From contig NZ_JAEKJZ010000005.1 in NCBI RefSeq assembly GCF_017309185.1, positions 372,001 to 436,000 on the forward strand: 64,000 bases of DNA, read 5' to 3'. The notes under the pieces are model-generated. The model did not search any database. It saw nothing but the letters and a program-made list of their open reading frames with translations, and had not been told where the DNA came from. A program made the position numbers and the translations under genes. Positions 45,697-54,937 of the stretch are shown here, one piece after another. Each line of letters begins with the position of its first letter. The first letter of the stretch is position 1. The stretch is from Roseibium aggregatum (GTDB taxonomy: Bacteria > Pseudomonadota > Alphaproteobacteria > Rhizobiales > Stappiaceae).

Positions 45697-48600
45697 GATC
45701 TGTTTCCGTTGTCCTGTGCGCTACCGCAGGGGACGCTTGTCGTGCCGAGCGTACAGACGGGCGTTGTGAGAAGGGGATCGCTCAGGACGAGGCCGGTGTC
45801 CTCGCCGCCGGGACCCTTGCCATCTCCTGCCGGAAGGGCAGTGCCCGGTGCCTGTCCGGGCCCCGCATCGGCGTCGGCCCCGTCCGCCAGTTGACCGGGG
45901 TTGGGCTGGCCGGGCGGGACTTGCACCCCTCCAGGGTCGAAGGGCGTTGGCGCGGAAAGGTCGACGATATCCGCAACGCCACTGCTTTGGTTGTCACCGA
46001 TAGCACTGAACTGGCCGGTCGAGACACTGTCGAAGGAGGACTTGGTGATCTGACTGATGCGGCCATTAAAGTCTCTATTCTCTCCAAGCAGGCCGCCCAC
46101 CTCCGTTGTGCCGCTAACCCTGCCGGTCGCTTTGGAGGTCTCGATACTGCTTGCGACCAGCTGTCCGACGAGCCCGCCGACAGCCGATTCCGCGCTCACA
46201 TCGCCAGTCGCACGGACATTAATCAACATACTCTCGGAACTACTGCCAACGAGCCCGCCGACATAATAGTCGCCGCGCACGTTGCCGGTCGCATAGGCTT
46301 TGCTGATCGTTCCGTCCTGCATCCAGCCGATTAACCCGCCCACCCTTCTGACGGTACCGGTCACGTCACCCGTAGCATGAACGTCACTTATCGTGTCTTC
46401 GTACGAATTACCGATCAGCCCGCCAACAATAAGCTCACCGGCAACAGTACCGGCCGCATGGGCACTACCGATTGTGCTGTCGACACTCTTTCCTATCAGG
46501 CCGCCGACCGAACTATGGCCACTCACGCTGCCGGTTGCATAGACATTGCTGATGGTGCTGTTGGAACTATAGCCGACAAGCCCGCCTGCCTCATTGGTGA
46601 AACTCGTCACATCGCCGGTCGCGTAGCTGTTGAGAACCTGGGTACCGTTTTCCACCTGCCCGGCCAGCATGCCGACGTAGTGATGCCCCGTGACGCTGCC
46701 GCCCTCCAGGCCGACATCACGCAAGGTGGCACCGTCCGTATGGCCGAACAGGCCGACCCGCCCGTTGGTTGAGCCTGTGCCGACATCAATGGTCAGGTTC
46801 CGGATCACATGACCAAGCCCCGCGAAGGTACCGGTGAACGGATTGACATTGGATGAGTTGACCCTCGTGCCGATGACCGCGTCGGTGTAGGTCGTTCCGG
46901 TGAGGTCGAGATCCTGGGCGAGCGCGTAGTTGCCGGAAAGACCGAGGGAGTTGATCGCCTCCAGGTCCGCCTGGCTGTGGATCAGCGTGTAGCTGACGCC
47001 TGCGATGTCGAGGCTCGCGTTGGTGCCCGAGAGGGTCACGGTTGTGTTGTTGCCGATGGAATAGTCGCCGCCCGGCGTCAGGACGAGGCCGGCGTTCTGG
47101 CCGGTCGCCGTCAGATCGGCGTTGAGGAAAATGTCGTTCGCTGCCGTCAGGGTCAGCACCGCATCCGAAGACCAGTTCACCGCATCGGCCACCGTGATGT
47201 CGCCGGCCTGTCCGCCGGGACTGCCCGAGCCGCCCGTTGCAATCTCCACATTCGCCCCGGCGAGCGCCGCCTCCAGTGTTGCCACCGTGATCACGCTGTC
47301 CTCGCCCGTCGGCACTGTGCCGCTGGAGTTGTTGGTGCCGGTTGCGGAGATCGTGATGTTATAGGGATCGAGCAGCAGCGTGCCGAAGCTGCCTTTGTCG
47401 GAGCCGAGATCGGCAAAGCCCTCATAGGCGAGAGCCGCCTTGCCGGAAACTTCCGCGTCCCCGCCTTCTCCGTTGCCCATGCCCCGCGCCGAGATCAGCC
47501 CGGAGAACCGCGTCAGGCTGTCCGACCACAAGACGATGTCGCCGCCGTCGCCTTCCTCTGTTGCATCCGCCCGGATCACCGTTGCAGCGTCCACTGTCGT
47601 CGTGTCCGCATGAAGGAGATCGCCCGTGCCCTGAAAGCCGCCGCCGACCACAATGTTGCCGCCGCCGCCCGCGCCCGATGCGTCGAGCTCCGCCCCGGTC
47701 AGCACGATCTCCCGGCCGGTGATCTCGATCGATCCGCCCGTCGGCTTGAGTGTCGGAACCGCATCGGCGGAGGCGAGGTCCAGGCCGGAGACCGACGCCG
47801 TGCTCACCCGGCCGGAAACGGAGACGCGGCCGCCTGAGCCGCCACCGATCACGATGCGCCCGTTGCGGCCCGACACGCTGCGCGCCTCGACCACGCCGCT
47901 GAGGTTCACCGCCCTGCGGGCGGCCTCGCGCGCCGTCGCCGCGCTCATGACCACCGTACCGCCTTCGGCGCTGATCCTGCCGGAATTCTCGATCAGCGCG
48001 CCGGCGCCCTCTGCCCCGGCAGCCGTCGGCACCGCCACCTGCAGGAAGCCGTCGCCGGAAAGATCCAGCGTCACCTGTTCGCCCGACGCCAGACCAGCCT
48101 TGCCGAGCGGCACGGCGACGAGACCGCTGTTGGTGACCGTGCCGCCGATCAGCGCCGCATAGCCGCCCCGGCCGATGGAAATGACACCGTCGTTGCGCAC
48201 CGGCGCCGAAGCGCCATTGCCGCGGAAACTCAGATTGCCGTCCAGAAAATCTTCGTCATCGATGTCGAGAGACGAGGCAACGAAACCGCCGCCGACCTTC
48301 ACCGTACCGGACGAGGTAATCGCGATACCGTTCGGATTGATCAGATAGACACGGCCGTTGGCACTGAGGCTGCCGGCGATGGACGACGGCGTGTCCCCCG
48401 TCACCCGGTTCAGGATCGCGGAGGTCGAACCGGGCTGAATGAAGGTCACGCTGTTGCCGGCGCCGATGGAAAAGCCCGTCCAGTTGACGATGGCCTTGTT
48501 CGACCCCTGCGTGACGGTCATCGCCCCGCCCGACTGGCCGATGGAGACATCGCCGGCCGCAACGCTCCCGCCCGTAGGAAGGTCTCCCGCCAGCGCGAGG

Positions 48601-48713
48601 CTGCCGGGGACGAGCAGTCCTGTACAGATCGTTGTCGATGCCAGGAGCTTCCGGTACGAACAGAAGTTGGAAGAAGATTCGAAACGCCCGAGGGCACTCT
48701 TAGTCGCGGTCAA
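45693..48713 (-). CDS. Two-partner secretion exoprotein (TpsA, haemagglutinin-like) with GLUG repeats
   Basis: A 1006-residue secreted beta-helix protein. An extended signal region precedes the TPS domain (about 45-290) with AIVNWTGFSIGAG, NRVTGDTPSSIAGSLSANG and the INPNGI motif. A long beta-helix follows, then about seven GLUG-type repeats (GGLVG/YATG pattern) at about 675-876, a Pro/Gly-rich linker and a C-terminal CTLGTTSVPC cysteine pair. The start appears to be TTG at 48713, since no ATG or GTG precedes the signal in frame; a GGAA site lies 9 bases upstream. It is cotranscribed with its transporter. Likely roles are adhesion or aggregation. Confidence 0.88.
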   Translation of the reverse strand: MTATKSALGRFESSSNFCSYRKLLASTTICTGLLVPGSLALAGDLPTGGSVAAGDVSIGQSGGAMTVTQGSNKAIVNWTGFSIGAGNSVTFIQPGSTSAILNRVTGDTPSSIAGSLSANGRVYLINPNGIAITSSGTVKVGGGFVASSLDIDDEDFLDGNLSFRGNGASAPVRNDGVISIGRGGYAALIGGTVTNSGLVAVPLGKAGLASGEQVTLDLSGDGFLQVAVPTAAGAEGAGALIENSGRISAEGGTVVMSAATAREAARRAVNLSGVVEARSVSGRNGRIVIGGGSGGRVSVSGRVSTASVSGLDLASADAVPTLKPTGGSIEITGREIVLTGAELDASGAGGGGNIVVGGGFQGTGDLLHADTTTVDAATVIRADATEEGDGGDIVLWSDSLTRFSGLISARGMGNGEGGDAEVSGKAALAYEGFADLGSDKGSFGTLLLDPYNITISATGTNNSSGTVPTGEDSVITVATLEAALAGANVEIATGGSGSPGGQAGDITVADAVNWSSDAVLTLTAANDIFLNADLTATGQNAGLVLTPGGDYSIGNNTTVTLSGTNASLDIAGVSYTLIHSQADLEAINSLGLSGNYALAQDLDLTGTTYTDAVIGTRVNSSNVNPFTGTFAGLGHVIRNLTIDVGTGSTNGRVGLFGHTDGATLRDVGLEGGSVTGHHYVGMLAGQVENGTQVLNSYATGDVTSFTNEAGGLVGYSSNSTISNVYATGSVSGHSSVGGLIGKSVDSTIGSAHAAGTVAGELIVGGLIGNSYEDTISDVHATGDVTGTVRRVGGLIGWMQDGTISKAYATGNVRGDYYVGGLVGSSSESMLINVRATGDVSAESAVGGLVGQLVASSIETSKATGRVSGTTEVGGLLGENRDFNGRISQITKSSFDSVSTGQFSAIGDNQSSGVADIVDLSAPTPFDPGGVQVPPGQPNPGQLADGADADAGPGQAPGTALPAGDGKGPGGEDTGLVLSDPLLTTPVCTLGTTSVPCGSAQDNGNRS

Positions 48714-48930
48714 CGCTTACATTCCAGGCTTGCCGCAGCAACGCACATGCCCCTTGGCTCTGCTGCGAAAAGATCACAAACGCGCCGCTCACCCTGCAGC
48801 GCCATTCATGTTTCTTTTTGCACCTGAAAAAAATATGGGCCACGTAATTTCCGACACGGGTGGAAATTTCCCGAAATAGTCGCAAAAAAGGTAAAAGAGT
48901 TTGACGGTCGCAGCGTATCTCGTTGAGAGG
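48714..48930. promoter_or_regulatory. tpsA upstream region with AATTTCC/GGAAATT dyad
   Basis: About 217 bases between tpsA and the AraC regulator gene. AATTTCC (48846-48852) and GGAAATT (48862-48868) form an inverted pair, the second within the palindrome GGAAATTTCC (48862-48871). It is a candidate site for the neighbouring AraC regulator. Confidence 0.45.
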
Positions 48931-49944
48931 TCAACGCTTTTCGCGGATCAAGACGTCAAGAAGAGTTTCCGGGGGCTGGCCTTGCGCGGTTTGTTTAAGG
49001 GTCTGCGACGGAAGTTCTCCGAAGGTGCGCCTGTATTCGCCGGCAAAGCGGCCTGGATCGAAAAAGCCGAGATTGAACGCGATTTCGGTGACACTGCCCC
49101 GCTGCCTGTCGATGGCTAGAAGATGCCGCCGTGCCTCGTGCAGCCGGAACCTGCGCAGGAGTGCCTGAACCGTGCAGTCGAACCTTGCGCGCACGGCTCG
49201 TTCCAGGGTCCGCTCGCTCACTTCCATGGTGCGGCAAAGCTCTTTGACCGAGGGCACGCGGTAGTTCTCCCCCGCAAGAATTTCGAACATGGCCGAAAGT
49301 GTGCCGGCCTCCTTTCCGCCAAGCAGCGCCCGTCCTGGCGAGACGTCCAGCGTCCGTTTCAGAACGTCGATAAACTCGTCACGCAGCAGACAAATGGCCT
49401 TGCCGTCGCCTGCAACCGCCGGGTCTTGCGCGAGGCGCATCAGGCGTCTGCAGAAGCGCAGGAGCCGTTCCCGCCTTTCGGTCATCACGGAGAGACGCGC
49501 CGGAGCGCCGTCGAACAGGTTCAGGAGTTCGGCGAATTCTGGTTCCCCGCAGCCTCCCGCGTCCAGCAGTATGATGAATTGGTCGTGTTTCTCCGAGGTG
49601 ACGCTGTCGATTTCGCGATGGAACGTCGAATAGATCGACTGATCGTCGAGCGGCTCATTCCAGAATGCGGACTCGTCCGTCAGGCCCCTGACAGGGAGAG
49701 ATAGCGTCAGCGTTCCCCGAGGGGTCATTCCCTGCAAACGCATGCCGTGCCCGTATGTGTCCCGGTAAAGCGTAATACCCGCCAACCTCAAATACTGGAC
49801 CCGACAGGAGAATTTCGTGGAATGCCTCAGGTCGACCGTCAGGTTCCAGGGCTTGATGGCAGCCTCGAAGAGAACGGGTTCCTCGCTTTCGAAGGTGCCG
49901 GTCTCAAGAATCGGGGCGCAGTAGTGGTCCGCTATTTCGGGCAT
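48931..49944 (-). CDS. AraC-family transcriptional regulator
   Basis: A 337-residue regulator. The C-terminal AraC double HTH (about 225-325) carries VKELCRTMEVSERTLERAV and SVTEIAFNLGFFDPGRFAGE with the FGELPSQ finish. The N-terminal 200 residues form a sensor domain of unknown ligand. It lies upstream of tpsA in the same leftward direction and is the closest regulator to the two-partner secretion genes, which it may control. The start ATG at 49944 has no strong ribosome site; a nearby downstream start cannot be excluded. Confidence 0.85.
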   Translation of the reverse strand: MPEIADHYCAPILETGTFESEEPVLFEAAIKPWNLTVDLRHSTKFSCRVQYLRLAGITLYRDTYGHGMRLQGMTPRGTLTLSLPVRGLTDESAFWNEPLDDQSIYSTFHREIDSVTSEKHDQFIILLDAGGCGEPEFAELLNLFDGAPARLSVMTERRERLLRFCRRLMRLAQDPAVAGDGKAICLLRDEFIDVLKRTLDVSPGRALLGGKEAGTLSAMFEILAGENYRVPSVKELCRTMEVSERTLERAVRARFDCTVQALLRRFRLHEARRHLLAIDRQRGSVTEIAFNLGFFDPGRFAGEYRRTFGELPSQTLKQTAQGQPPETLLDVLIREKR

Positions 49945-50079
49945 TTTTCCTTGGAAGTTGCAGGCCGGGAGGGATCAGCGAGGACGTTCAGGCTGGCGTC
50001 GTTGAAAGAATGACGCGCCGAATTGTAAAAAGTTGCAATGAAAAGAACCAGAAATGATTTTTTCGAGCACTCAGCCTGG

Positions 50080-50406
50080 ACGCCGCACCGAATTTCCCTG
50101 CTCGTTCCCTACCGGTTCCGTTCGCCGCCATGGTCGCGGACCATTTCGAGGCATCCGGCTTCGCCATCGACAGGCGCGTTCCCCTCGATCTCGATGGTGA
50201 TCCCGATATCAACCGATTGAGCGCCGAACCACTGTTTCAAGAAGGAAAGCGGGTAATCCACAAAGACAGCGACGCGCTCTTCAACTCCTCCGCCGGGTTG
50301 AGAATCGTGCAGGTCGTGGAACGGCTCGGACAGGAAATCGGAAAGCCGGTGGTGACCGGCAACCAGGCCCGGGCCTGGGAATGTCCCCGGCTGCTGAACC
50401 TGCTCG
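50080..50406 (+). pseudogene. Relic of an Asp/Glu-racemase/maleate-isomerase family gene (EutA-like)
   Basis: A decayed C-terminal fragment. One frame reads TPHRISLLVPY at 50080-50112. From 50112 on, another frame continues at the spacing expected in the family: VADHFEASGF, DPDINRLSAE, DALFNSSAGLRIVQVVERLG and IGKPVVTGNQARAWE. Family members read about RISLLTPY, DALFISCTxLR and GKPVVSSNQA at these places; here a frameshift follows the PY, and the second catalytic cysteine is replaced by serine. No N-terminal half is recognisable. EutA belongs to this family, but arylmalonate decarboxylase or maleate isomerase relics would look the same. Confidence 0.65.
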
Positions 50407-50508
50407 ACCTTAACCTACTCCTCACGCCGGGTTGTTATCGGAAACAGACGCTCGGGGTCGGCTACACCCGCCGCCAACCAGTGGCGACGGGTCAAACCAT
50501 GCGCTTCG

Positions 50509-51582
50509 TCAGGGGAGTTCGAAAATCGCGATGCGGTCACTGCGGAAGCTGTTCACCCAAAGTTCGTCATCGACTTCGATCGCGCCGGTCGCGGCGCCGA
50601 ATTGGCCGTAGTCATTGCCTTTGACAAGGGTTTTAAACTCTCCCGTCTCAGGGTTCAGCCTGTCCACCCGGACGCCGAGCGCCGGGCAGTTCACATCCTG
50701 AGATACAAAACAGGCCAGCACGTCGGGCACGGTTGTGATCACCCCGCCGATCAGGATGGAGCTGCCATCGGCACTCCAGACCAGATTGTCCGGGGCGAAA
50801 TCGACATTCTGGGCTGTGATTTCGCCCGTGGTCCGGTCCACGGTGAACAATTGTTTCCCCGACCAGGCCGCGACATAGGCCGTCGAACCGTCCGGGGTCA
50901 CAACGACGCCGTTGGGGCCGGACATCGCCTCGGCCCCCTTAACGGGAGACCAGCCCTTGTCGGGATGCCATTCGAACAGCCCGCCAACCGGTTTGCCGGT
51001 GTTCAGCTTTTCCACGCGGGTGTCGTCCCTCGTGTCCCAAAGGCTCGTGGCGATAACACCGCCGTCAGGCAGGATCGCCACATCGTCGGGCCACGCGCCT
51101 GGCGGTGCTATCAGGCAGCCGGTCCAGGAAAATTTCGGGTCCTTCCCGGCGAGGTCGATTTTGAACATCTCGATCGCCTCGCGGCCGCCGTGATTTACGG
51201 CCAGAAGCGTCGCTGTGTCGCCCGAAGCCACAAGGTCCAGGCCGTGCGGCCCGAACACCGACCAGTCGGGCGCGCCGGGACAACCGGCGAAGTCTGGATC
51301 CGGAGCGATGGCGATGTCCTCGGGCTGGACCTTTAGGACGCTGCGATCGGTTCCGAACAGCCAGAAATGGCCCTGTTGCCCGTATTGAGCCAGATCGCTG
51401 CCAAGGATACGCCCGTCGGGTAAGCGGACAAAATCCTCCACGTTGTCGACGCCGCAAATGAATTCAGCGCCATTGACGGGAGCACAATCCTCGGCAAAAG
51501 CGGTGGATCCAAACAGGGTCAGTGCGTAAAAACCAGCGGTCAGTAAACCGGCGCGCATTGGCCGGCAGTGCAAATCAGGCAT
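50509..51582 (-). CDS. Secreted SMP-30/gluconolactonase-like beta-propeller protein
   Basis: Exported protein of 357 residues. The signal peptide covers about residues 1-30 (AGLLTAGFYALTLFGSTAFA). A six-bladed propeller resembling the SMP-30/arylesterase group follows, with FVRLPDGRILGSDLA, FGPHGLDLV, WPDDVAILPDGGVIATS, GPNGVVVTPDGSTAYVA and DNLVWSADGSSILIGG. It contains several cysteines that could form periplasmic disulfides. It may be a lactonase or esterase, but a binding role is possible. The start is the ATG at 51582, preceded by AAGAGGAGG; an ATG six codons earlier encodes the ribosome site itself. It follows the TRAP permease genes in the same direction. Confidence 0.78.
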   Translation of the reverse strand: MPDLHCRPMRAGLLTAGFYALTLFGSTAFAEDCAPVNGAEFICGVDNVEDFVRLPDGRILGSDLAQYGQQGHFWLFGTDRSVLKVQPEDIAIAPDPDFAGCPGAPDWSVFGPHGLDLVASGDTATLLAVNHGGREAIEMFKIDLAGKDPKFSWTGCLIAPPGAWPDDVAILPDGGVIATSLWDTRDDTRVEKLNTGKPVGGLFEWHPDKGWSPVKGAEAMSGPNGVVVTPDGSTAYVAAWSGKQLFTVDRTTGEITAQNVDFAPDNLVWSADGSSILIGGVITTVPDVLACFVSQDVNCPALGVRVDRLNPETGEFKTLVKGNDYGQFGAATGAIEVDDELWVNSFRSDRIAIFELP

Positions 51583-51770
51583 GGTTTTCCTCCTCTTCAT
51601 GCCGTGATGAATGATGCGCCCGGGCTCCTCCCTTAATCGACACTCTGTCGGACGCGGCCGTCCGCGCCTTCGATTTCCTCCTTTTGGAGCCCGTCGGCGG
51701 AAAGCTAGGAGCCGGGGTCCTTTTTCGCGGCCAATTCGGCTGTGAAGTCTGCTCCAATATCCTTGCTGGT

Positions 51771-51784
51771 ATGCGGATCCGCAT
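51771..51784. promoter_or_regulatory. 14-bp perfect palindrome, candidate operator
   Basis: ATGCGGATCCGCAT lies in the 265-base gap between the TRAP permease genes and the SMP-30-like gene, 187 bases upstream of the latter. No other gene was recognised in this gap. Confidence 0.4.
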
Positions 51785-51847
51785 TCCTGGAGATGCGCTG
51801 GCGTACCGTCCGTTTGAAGCGTAAGTTACTGTATTTGTTGCGAAATT

Positions 51848-53173
51848 TTATAAGAGTCTGGGCAGAAACAGGGAGAGTGCCGGAATGAAGGCGATGAGCG
51901 TGAGGCGGATCACGTCGAAAATCCAGAAGGGGACAACGCCCCGGAACACGGTCGCCAGTTCGACGTCGCGGACAGTGCCCTGAATGACAAAGACATTGAG
52001 CCCCAGAGGTGGGGTCAGCATGCCGATTTCCACCGCGACGACCACGAAAATACCGAACCAGACGGCCGCCTCGGCCGGCGTCATGCCGAGATCGAAAGCC
52101 AGCGCCTTGATGAGCGGAAACAGGACCGGCACGGTAAGCGTGATGATCCCGAGGCTTTCCATGAAACAGCCGAGGATCAGATAGCAGACAATGATCGCGA
52201 CCAGGATCCAGTAGGGCGAAACGTCCAGAGACGCGACCGCACCGGCGAAGACCCTCGGAAGACCGGAGAAAGACATGAAGAACGACAAGATGCCCGCCCC
52301 GATGATGATGATGAAGATCATCGCGGTCGTCGAAATGGTGTCGAGCATCACGTGGCGGAGAATGTCGCGGTCGAACCCCACCTGGGAGATGAGATAGACC
52401 AGAGCGCCGAGTGCTCCGATTGCCGCAGCTTCCGTGGGGGTGAATATACCACCGTAGATGCCGCCCAGCACCACCAGAAAGAGGGCGATCACGGGCAAGG
52501 CATGCCGTGTCGCCAGGGCAAGAGCGCGCCAGCCTTGCCATGGCGTGGCAGGTCCCTGTTCGGGTTTGAACCAGACGATCAGGGCAATGACCGAGATATA
52601 TCCCGCCACCGCGATCAATCCGGGGATCAAGGCTGCCGCGAACAGGTCGAACAAGGGTGTTTCGGTGATCAGTGAATAGACGATCAGGATCACGCTCGGC
52701 GGGATCAGGATCCCGAGTGACCCGCCGGCGGCGATCGCGCCCGTCCCCAACCTGTCATCATAGCCGTATTTGCGCATCTCCGGCATGGCCACCCTTGCCA
52801 TGGTCGCGGCCGTCGCCAGCGATGAGCCGCACACGGCGCTGAACATCGCCGAGGACCCGATGGTGGCCATGGCCAGGCCACCGGTGCGATGGCCGACAGC
52901 CGAGTTCGCAAGCCTGTAAAGACCCTGACTCATTCCCGAATGGGACGCCGCCACACCCATGAGAACGAAAAGCGGCACGACGGAAAGATTGTAGCTGACG
53001 AACTGACCGGATCCGACGATGCCGACCGTGTTCAAAGCGCTGTCCATTCCGGCGAGCACGACGAGACCGGCAAATCCCGCGATCCCCATTGCTATGCCGA
53101 TCGGAACGTTCAGTCCGATGAGAACCATCATCAGGCCGAAGCCGGCCGCGCCAATCCAAGCGTTGTGGGTCAT
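51848..53173 (-). CDS. TRAP transporter large permease (DctM type)
   Basis: Inner-membrane transporter subunit of 441 residues, the usual DctM length, with about twelve helices. Typical segments are VPLFVLMGVAASHSGMSQGL, FSAVCGSSLATAATMARVAMPEM, GSLGILIPPSVILIVY, GIFTPTEAAAIGAL and MLTPPLGLNVFVIQG. It moves an organic acid delivered by the binding protein using a sodium or proton gradient. The start ATG at 53173 overlaps the stop of the small permease (ATGA). A longer in-frame start lies within the small permease gene. Confidence 0.93.
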   Translation of the reverse strand: MTHNAWIGAAGFGLMMVLIGLNVPIGIAMGIAGFAGLVVLAGMDSALNTVGIVGSGQFVSYNLSVVPLFVLMGVAASHSGMSQGLYRLANSAVGHRTGGLAMATIGSSAMFSAVCGSSLATAATMARVAMPEMRKYGYDDRLGTGAIAAGGSLGILIPPSVILIVYSLITETPLFDLFAAALIPGLIAVAGYISVIALIVWFKPEQGPATPWQGWRALALATRHALPVIALFLVVLGGIYGGIFTPTEAAAIGALGALVYLISQVGFDRDILRHVMLDTISTTAMIFIIIIGAGILSFFMSFSGLPRVFAGAVASLDVSPYWILVAIIVCYLILGCFMESLGIITLTVPVLFPLIKALAFDLGMTPAEAAVWFGIFVVVAVEIGMLTPPLGLNVFVIQGTVRDVELATVFRGVVPFWIFDVIRLTLIAFIPALSLFLPRLL

Positions 53174-53679
53174 ACGGCTTCCCCCTCGTTTCTGGCGAGC
53201 TGTTGTTCCTCCTGATCTGAAACCGGCAAGGCGAGAACTGTGGTTTGCGTGATGGCCGTCACGCAGAGGAGGCCCGTGACGGCGATCCAGATCGGCCATG
53301 TCTCGACCGGAAGCATCCACATCTGGTCACCGCTTTCCAGGCGCTTGAGAGCGATCCGGCCGATTTGCCATGTCAGGACAATAAAAAACAGCGTGGATGC
53401 CAGGGGGGCGAATTTGCGCAGCAGCCAGCCGAACTTTCCGGGCACCTTTCGGACGAAAACAGAAACGGAAACATGCCCGAGGTTCAGAGTGCAATAAGGC
53501 AGCCCGAGCGCGATGACGAGGCCAAGGCCGTAACCGACCACATCGACCGAACCGGGCAGACCTGTGCCGGCGATCTTCCGGGCAAGTGCGTCGGCGCTTG
53601 TATACGCGGCAACGGCAACGAGAATAACCGCCGCCATCAGAGCCAGTCCGTCGATGGTCCGTCGGGCCAGTATTAGCAT
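53170..53679 (-). CDS. TRAP transporter small permease (DctQ type)
   Basis: Four-helix inner-membrane subunit of 169 residues. Helices lie at about 9-28, 43-64, 85-105 and 130-150, with the family segment GLVIALGLPYCTLNLGHVSV and FFIVLTWQIGRIAL. It couples the binding protein to the large permease, whose gene it overlaps by four bases. The ATG at 53679 follows GGAGGAGGA by 9 bases; an ATG 12 codons upstream lies before this site and is less likely. It is divergent from the binding-protein gene. Confidence 0.9.
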   Translation of the reverse strand: MLILARRTIDGLALMAAVILVAVAAYTSADALARKIAGTGLPGSVDVVGYGLGLVIALGLPYCTLNLGHVSVSVFVRKVPGKFGWLLRKFAPLASTLFFIVLTWQIGRIALKRLESGDQMWMLPVETWPIWIAVTGLLCVTAITQTTVLALPVSDQEEQQLARNEGEAV

Positions 53680-53885
53680 CGTCGAGTTCCTCCTCCAGAA
53701 CCGAGAATTCGTCAAATCATTCTGAATGCAGAATAGAAGAGGCTGGAAAAATACGTCCTATCCGCCGCAGCGCGCGAAAAATACGCAAAAATCAGGATGT
53801 ATTTTCGTTTCATTCCGCATTTCGTTGACAACAGTGTTCTGAATAGCGAATGTCATTCTGTAGTTCAAGCATGGAGGATAGCTTA
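53680..53885. promoter_or_regulatory. Divergent TRAP promoter region with TTCTG dyads
   Basis: A perfect dyad ATTCTG-AATG-CAGAAT lies at 53719-53734. Partial copies recur near the rightward promoter: TTCTGAAT at 53837-53844 and CATTCTG at 53854-53860. A consensus -35 box TTGACA is at 53825-53830; I see no clear -10 box. The arrangement suits a repressor such as the IclR protein at 55073 controlling both TRAP units. Confidence 0.55.
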
Positions 53886-54905
53886 ATGTTCATCAATCGA
53901 GTCGTGACCGCTTGCGCGGCCCTTGCTCTGGGAGGGGTAATGGCGATGTCCTGCGCAGCGGCGGAGCAAACCACGCTGCGTTTCGCGATGCCGGTTCCGT
54001 CAGGTCAATGGATTCTGCAAAACGATTTGTTGCCCTGGGCGGAAAAGATCGAGAAGGAAAGCGGTGGCCGGATCGTCGTCGATATTCAGCCTGTCGGTGT
54101 GTTCGGAACGCCGGACACCTATCTCGAACTTGTCGAAAGCGGCGTTATCGACGGCGCCTGGTTCGTTCCGGGCTATGCGCCCGGCCGGTTCCGGCTGACG
54201 TCGTCCGTCGAATTGCCCGGTATTTTCAAAACCGCCGAACAGGCTTCGTCAACTTACTGGAAGCTCTTTGAAGAGGGGTTGCTCGGGGGCGAGTACTACG
54301 GTGTCAAACCTCTGGCCCTGTTCATGAATGTGCCTTACATCATGATGACCAAGGACCACAGGATCGAAACCATGTCCGACCTGAAAGGCCTGAAGCTGAG
54401 GGCATCCGGCCGGATGATCGGCTCGGTGCTGGAAGCCATTGGAGCCTCTGGCGTGGGAATGCCGGCCAGTGAAATGGCCGAGGCTATCCGCCTGGGCGTC
54501 CTGAACGGCACCGTATTCGCCTATGAAGCCCTCGAGCCCTTCGGCATCGCTGATCTGATCACCGATATCAACGAAACGCCGCTCGGTTCGATTACTCACA
54601 TCGTGATCATGAATCCGGACAGTTACGACAAGCTTCCGGACGACCTGAAGAAGGTGATCGACGATAATTCCGGATTGGCTTTTTCGGAGCAACTCGGCGC
54701 GTCCTACGACGAAGCCGACAAGCGTATTCGCGCGAAATACGACGAAAAAGGCACTTATACTGTAACGGTTCCCTCGGAAGCGTTCCTGGCTGAATACAAG
54801 AGTGCCATCACGCCGGTCTTTGAGGCCTGGAAGGAAGAGGCAAGGGCTGCGGACGGGAACCCCGACGCGATCCTGGCACGCATTGAAGAGCTGACCGCTC
54901 AATAA
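53886..54905 (+). CDS. TRAP transporter periplasmic binding protein (DctP type)
   Basis: Periplasmic solute receptor of 339 residues. The signal peptide covers about residues 1-26. The mature protein begins TTLRFAMPVPSGQW and keeps the DctP-fold pattern: GTPDTYLELVESGVIDGAWF, MSDLKGLKLRASG and GVGMPASEMAEAIRLGVLNG, with the conserved arginine in LKLRASGR likely to bind a carboxylate. The start is the ATG at 53886, 7 bases after GGAGGA; an earlier in-frame ATG at 53850 lies in the operator region. The ligand is probably an organic acid but is not identifiable. Confidence 0.9.
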   Translation: MFINRVVTACAALALGGVMAMSCAAAEQTTLRFAMPVPSGQWILQNDLLPWAEKIEKESGGRIVVDIQPVGVFGTPDTYLELVESGVIDGAWFVPGYAPGRFRLTSSVELPGIFKTAEQASSTYWKLFEEGLLGGEYYGVKPLALFMNVPYIMMTKDHRIETMSDLKGLKLRASGRMIGSVLEAIGASGVGMPASEMAEAIRLGVLNGTVFAYEALEPFGIADLITDINETPLGSITHIVIMNPDSYDKLPDDLKKVIDDNSGLAFSEQLGASYDEADKRIRAKYDEKGTYTVTVPSEAFLAEYKSAITPVFEAWKEEARAADGNPDAILARIEELTAQ

Positions 54906-54911
54906 CTTGCT

Positions 54912-54937
54912 GCGCCCGGCGTTTCCCTGCCGGGCGC
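54912..54937 (+). terminator. 9-bp GC-rich stem-loop after the TRAP binding-protein gene
   Basis: GCGCCCGGC and GCCGGGCGC flank an 8-base loop, 7 bases after the stop. There is no T-run, so termination may be partial and allow some read-through into the IclR gene. Confidence 0.6.
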
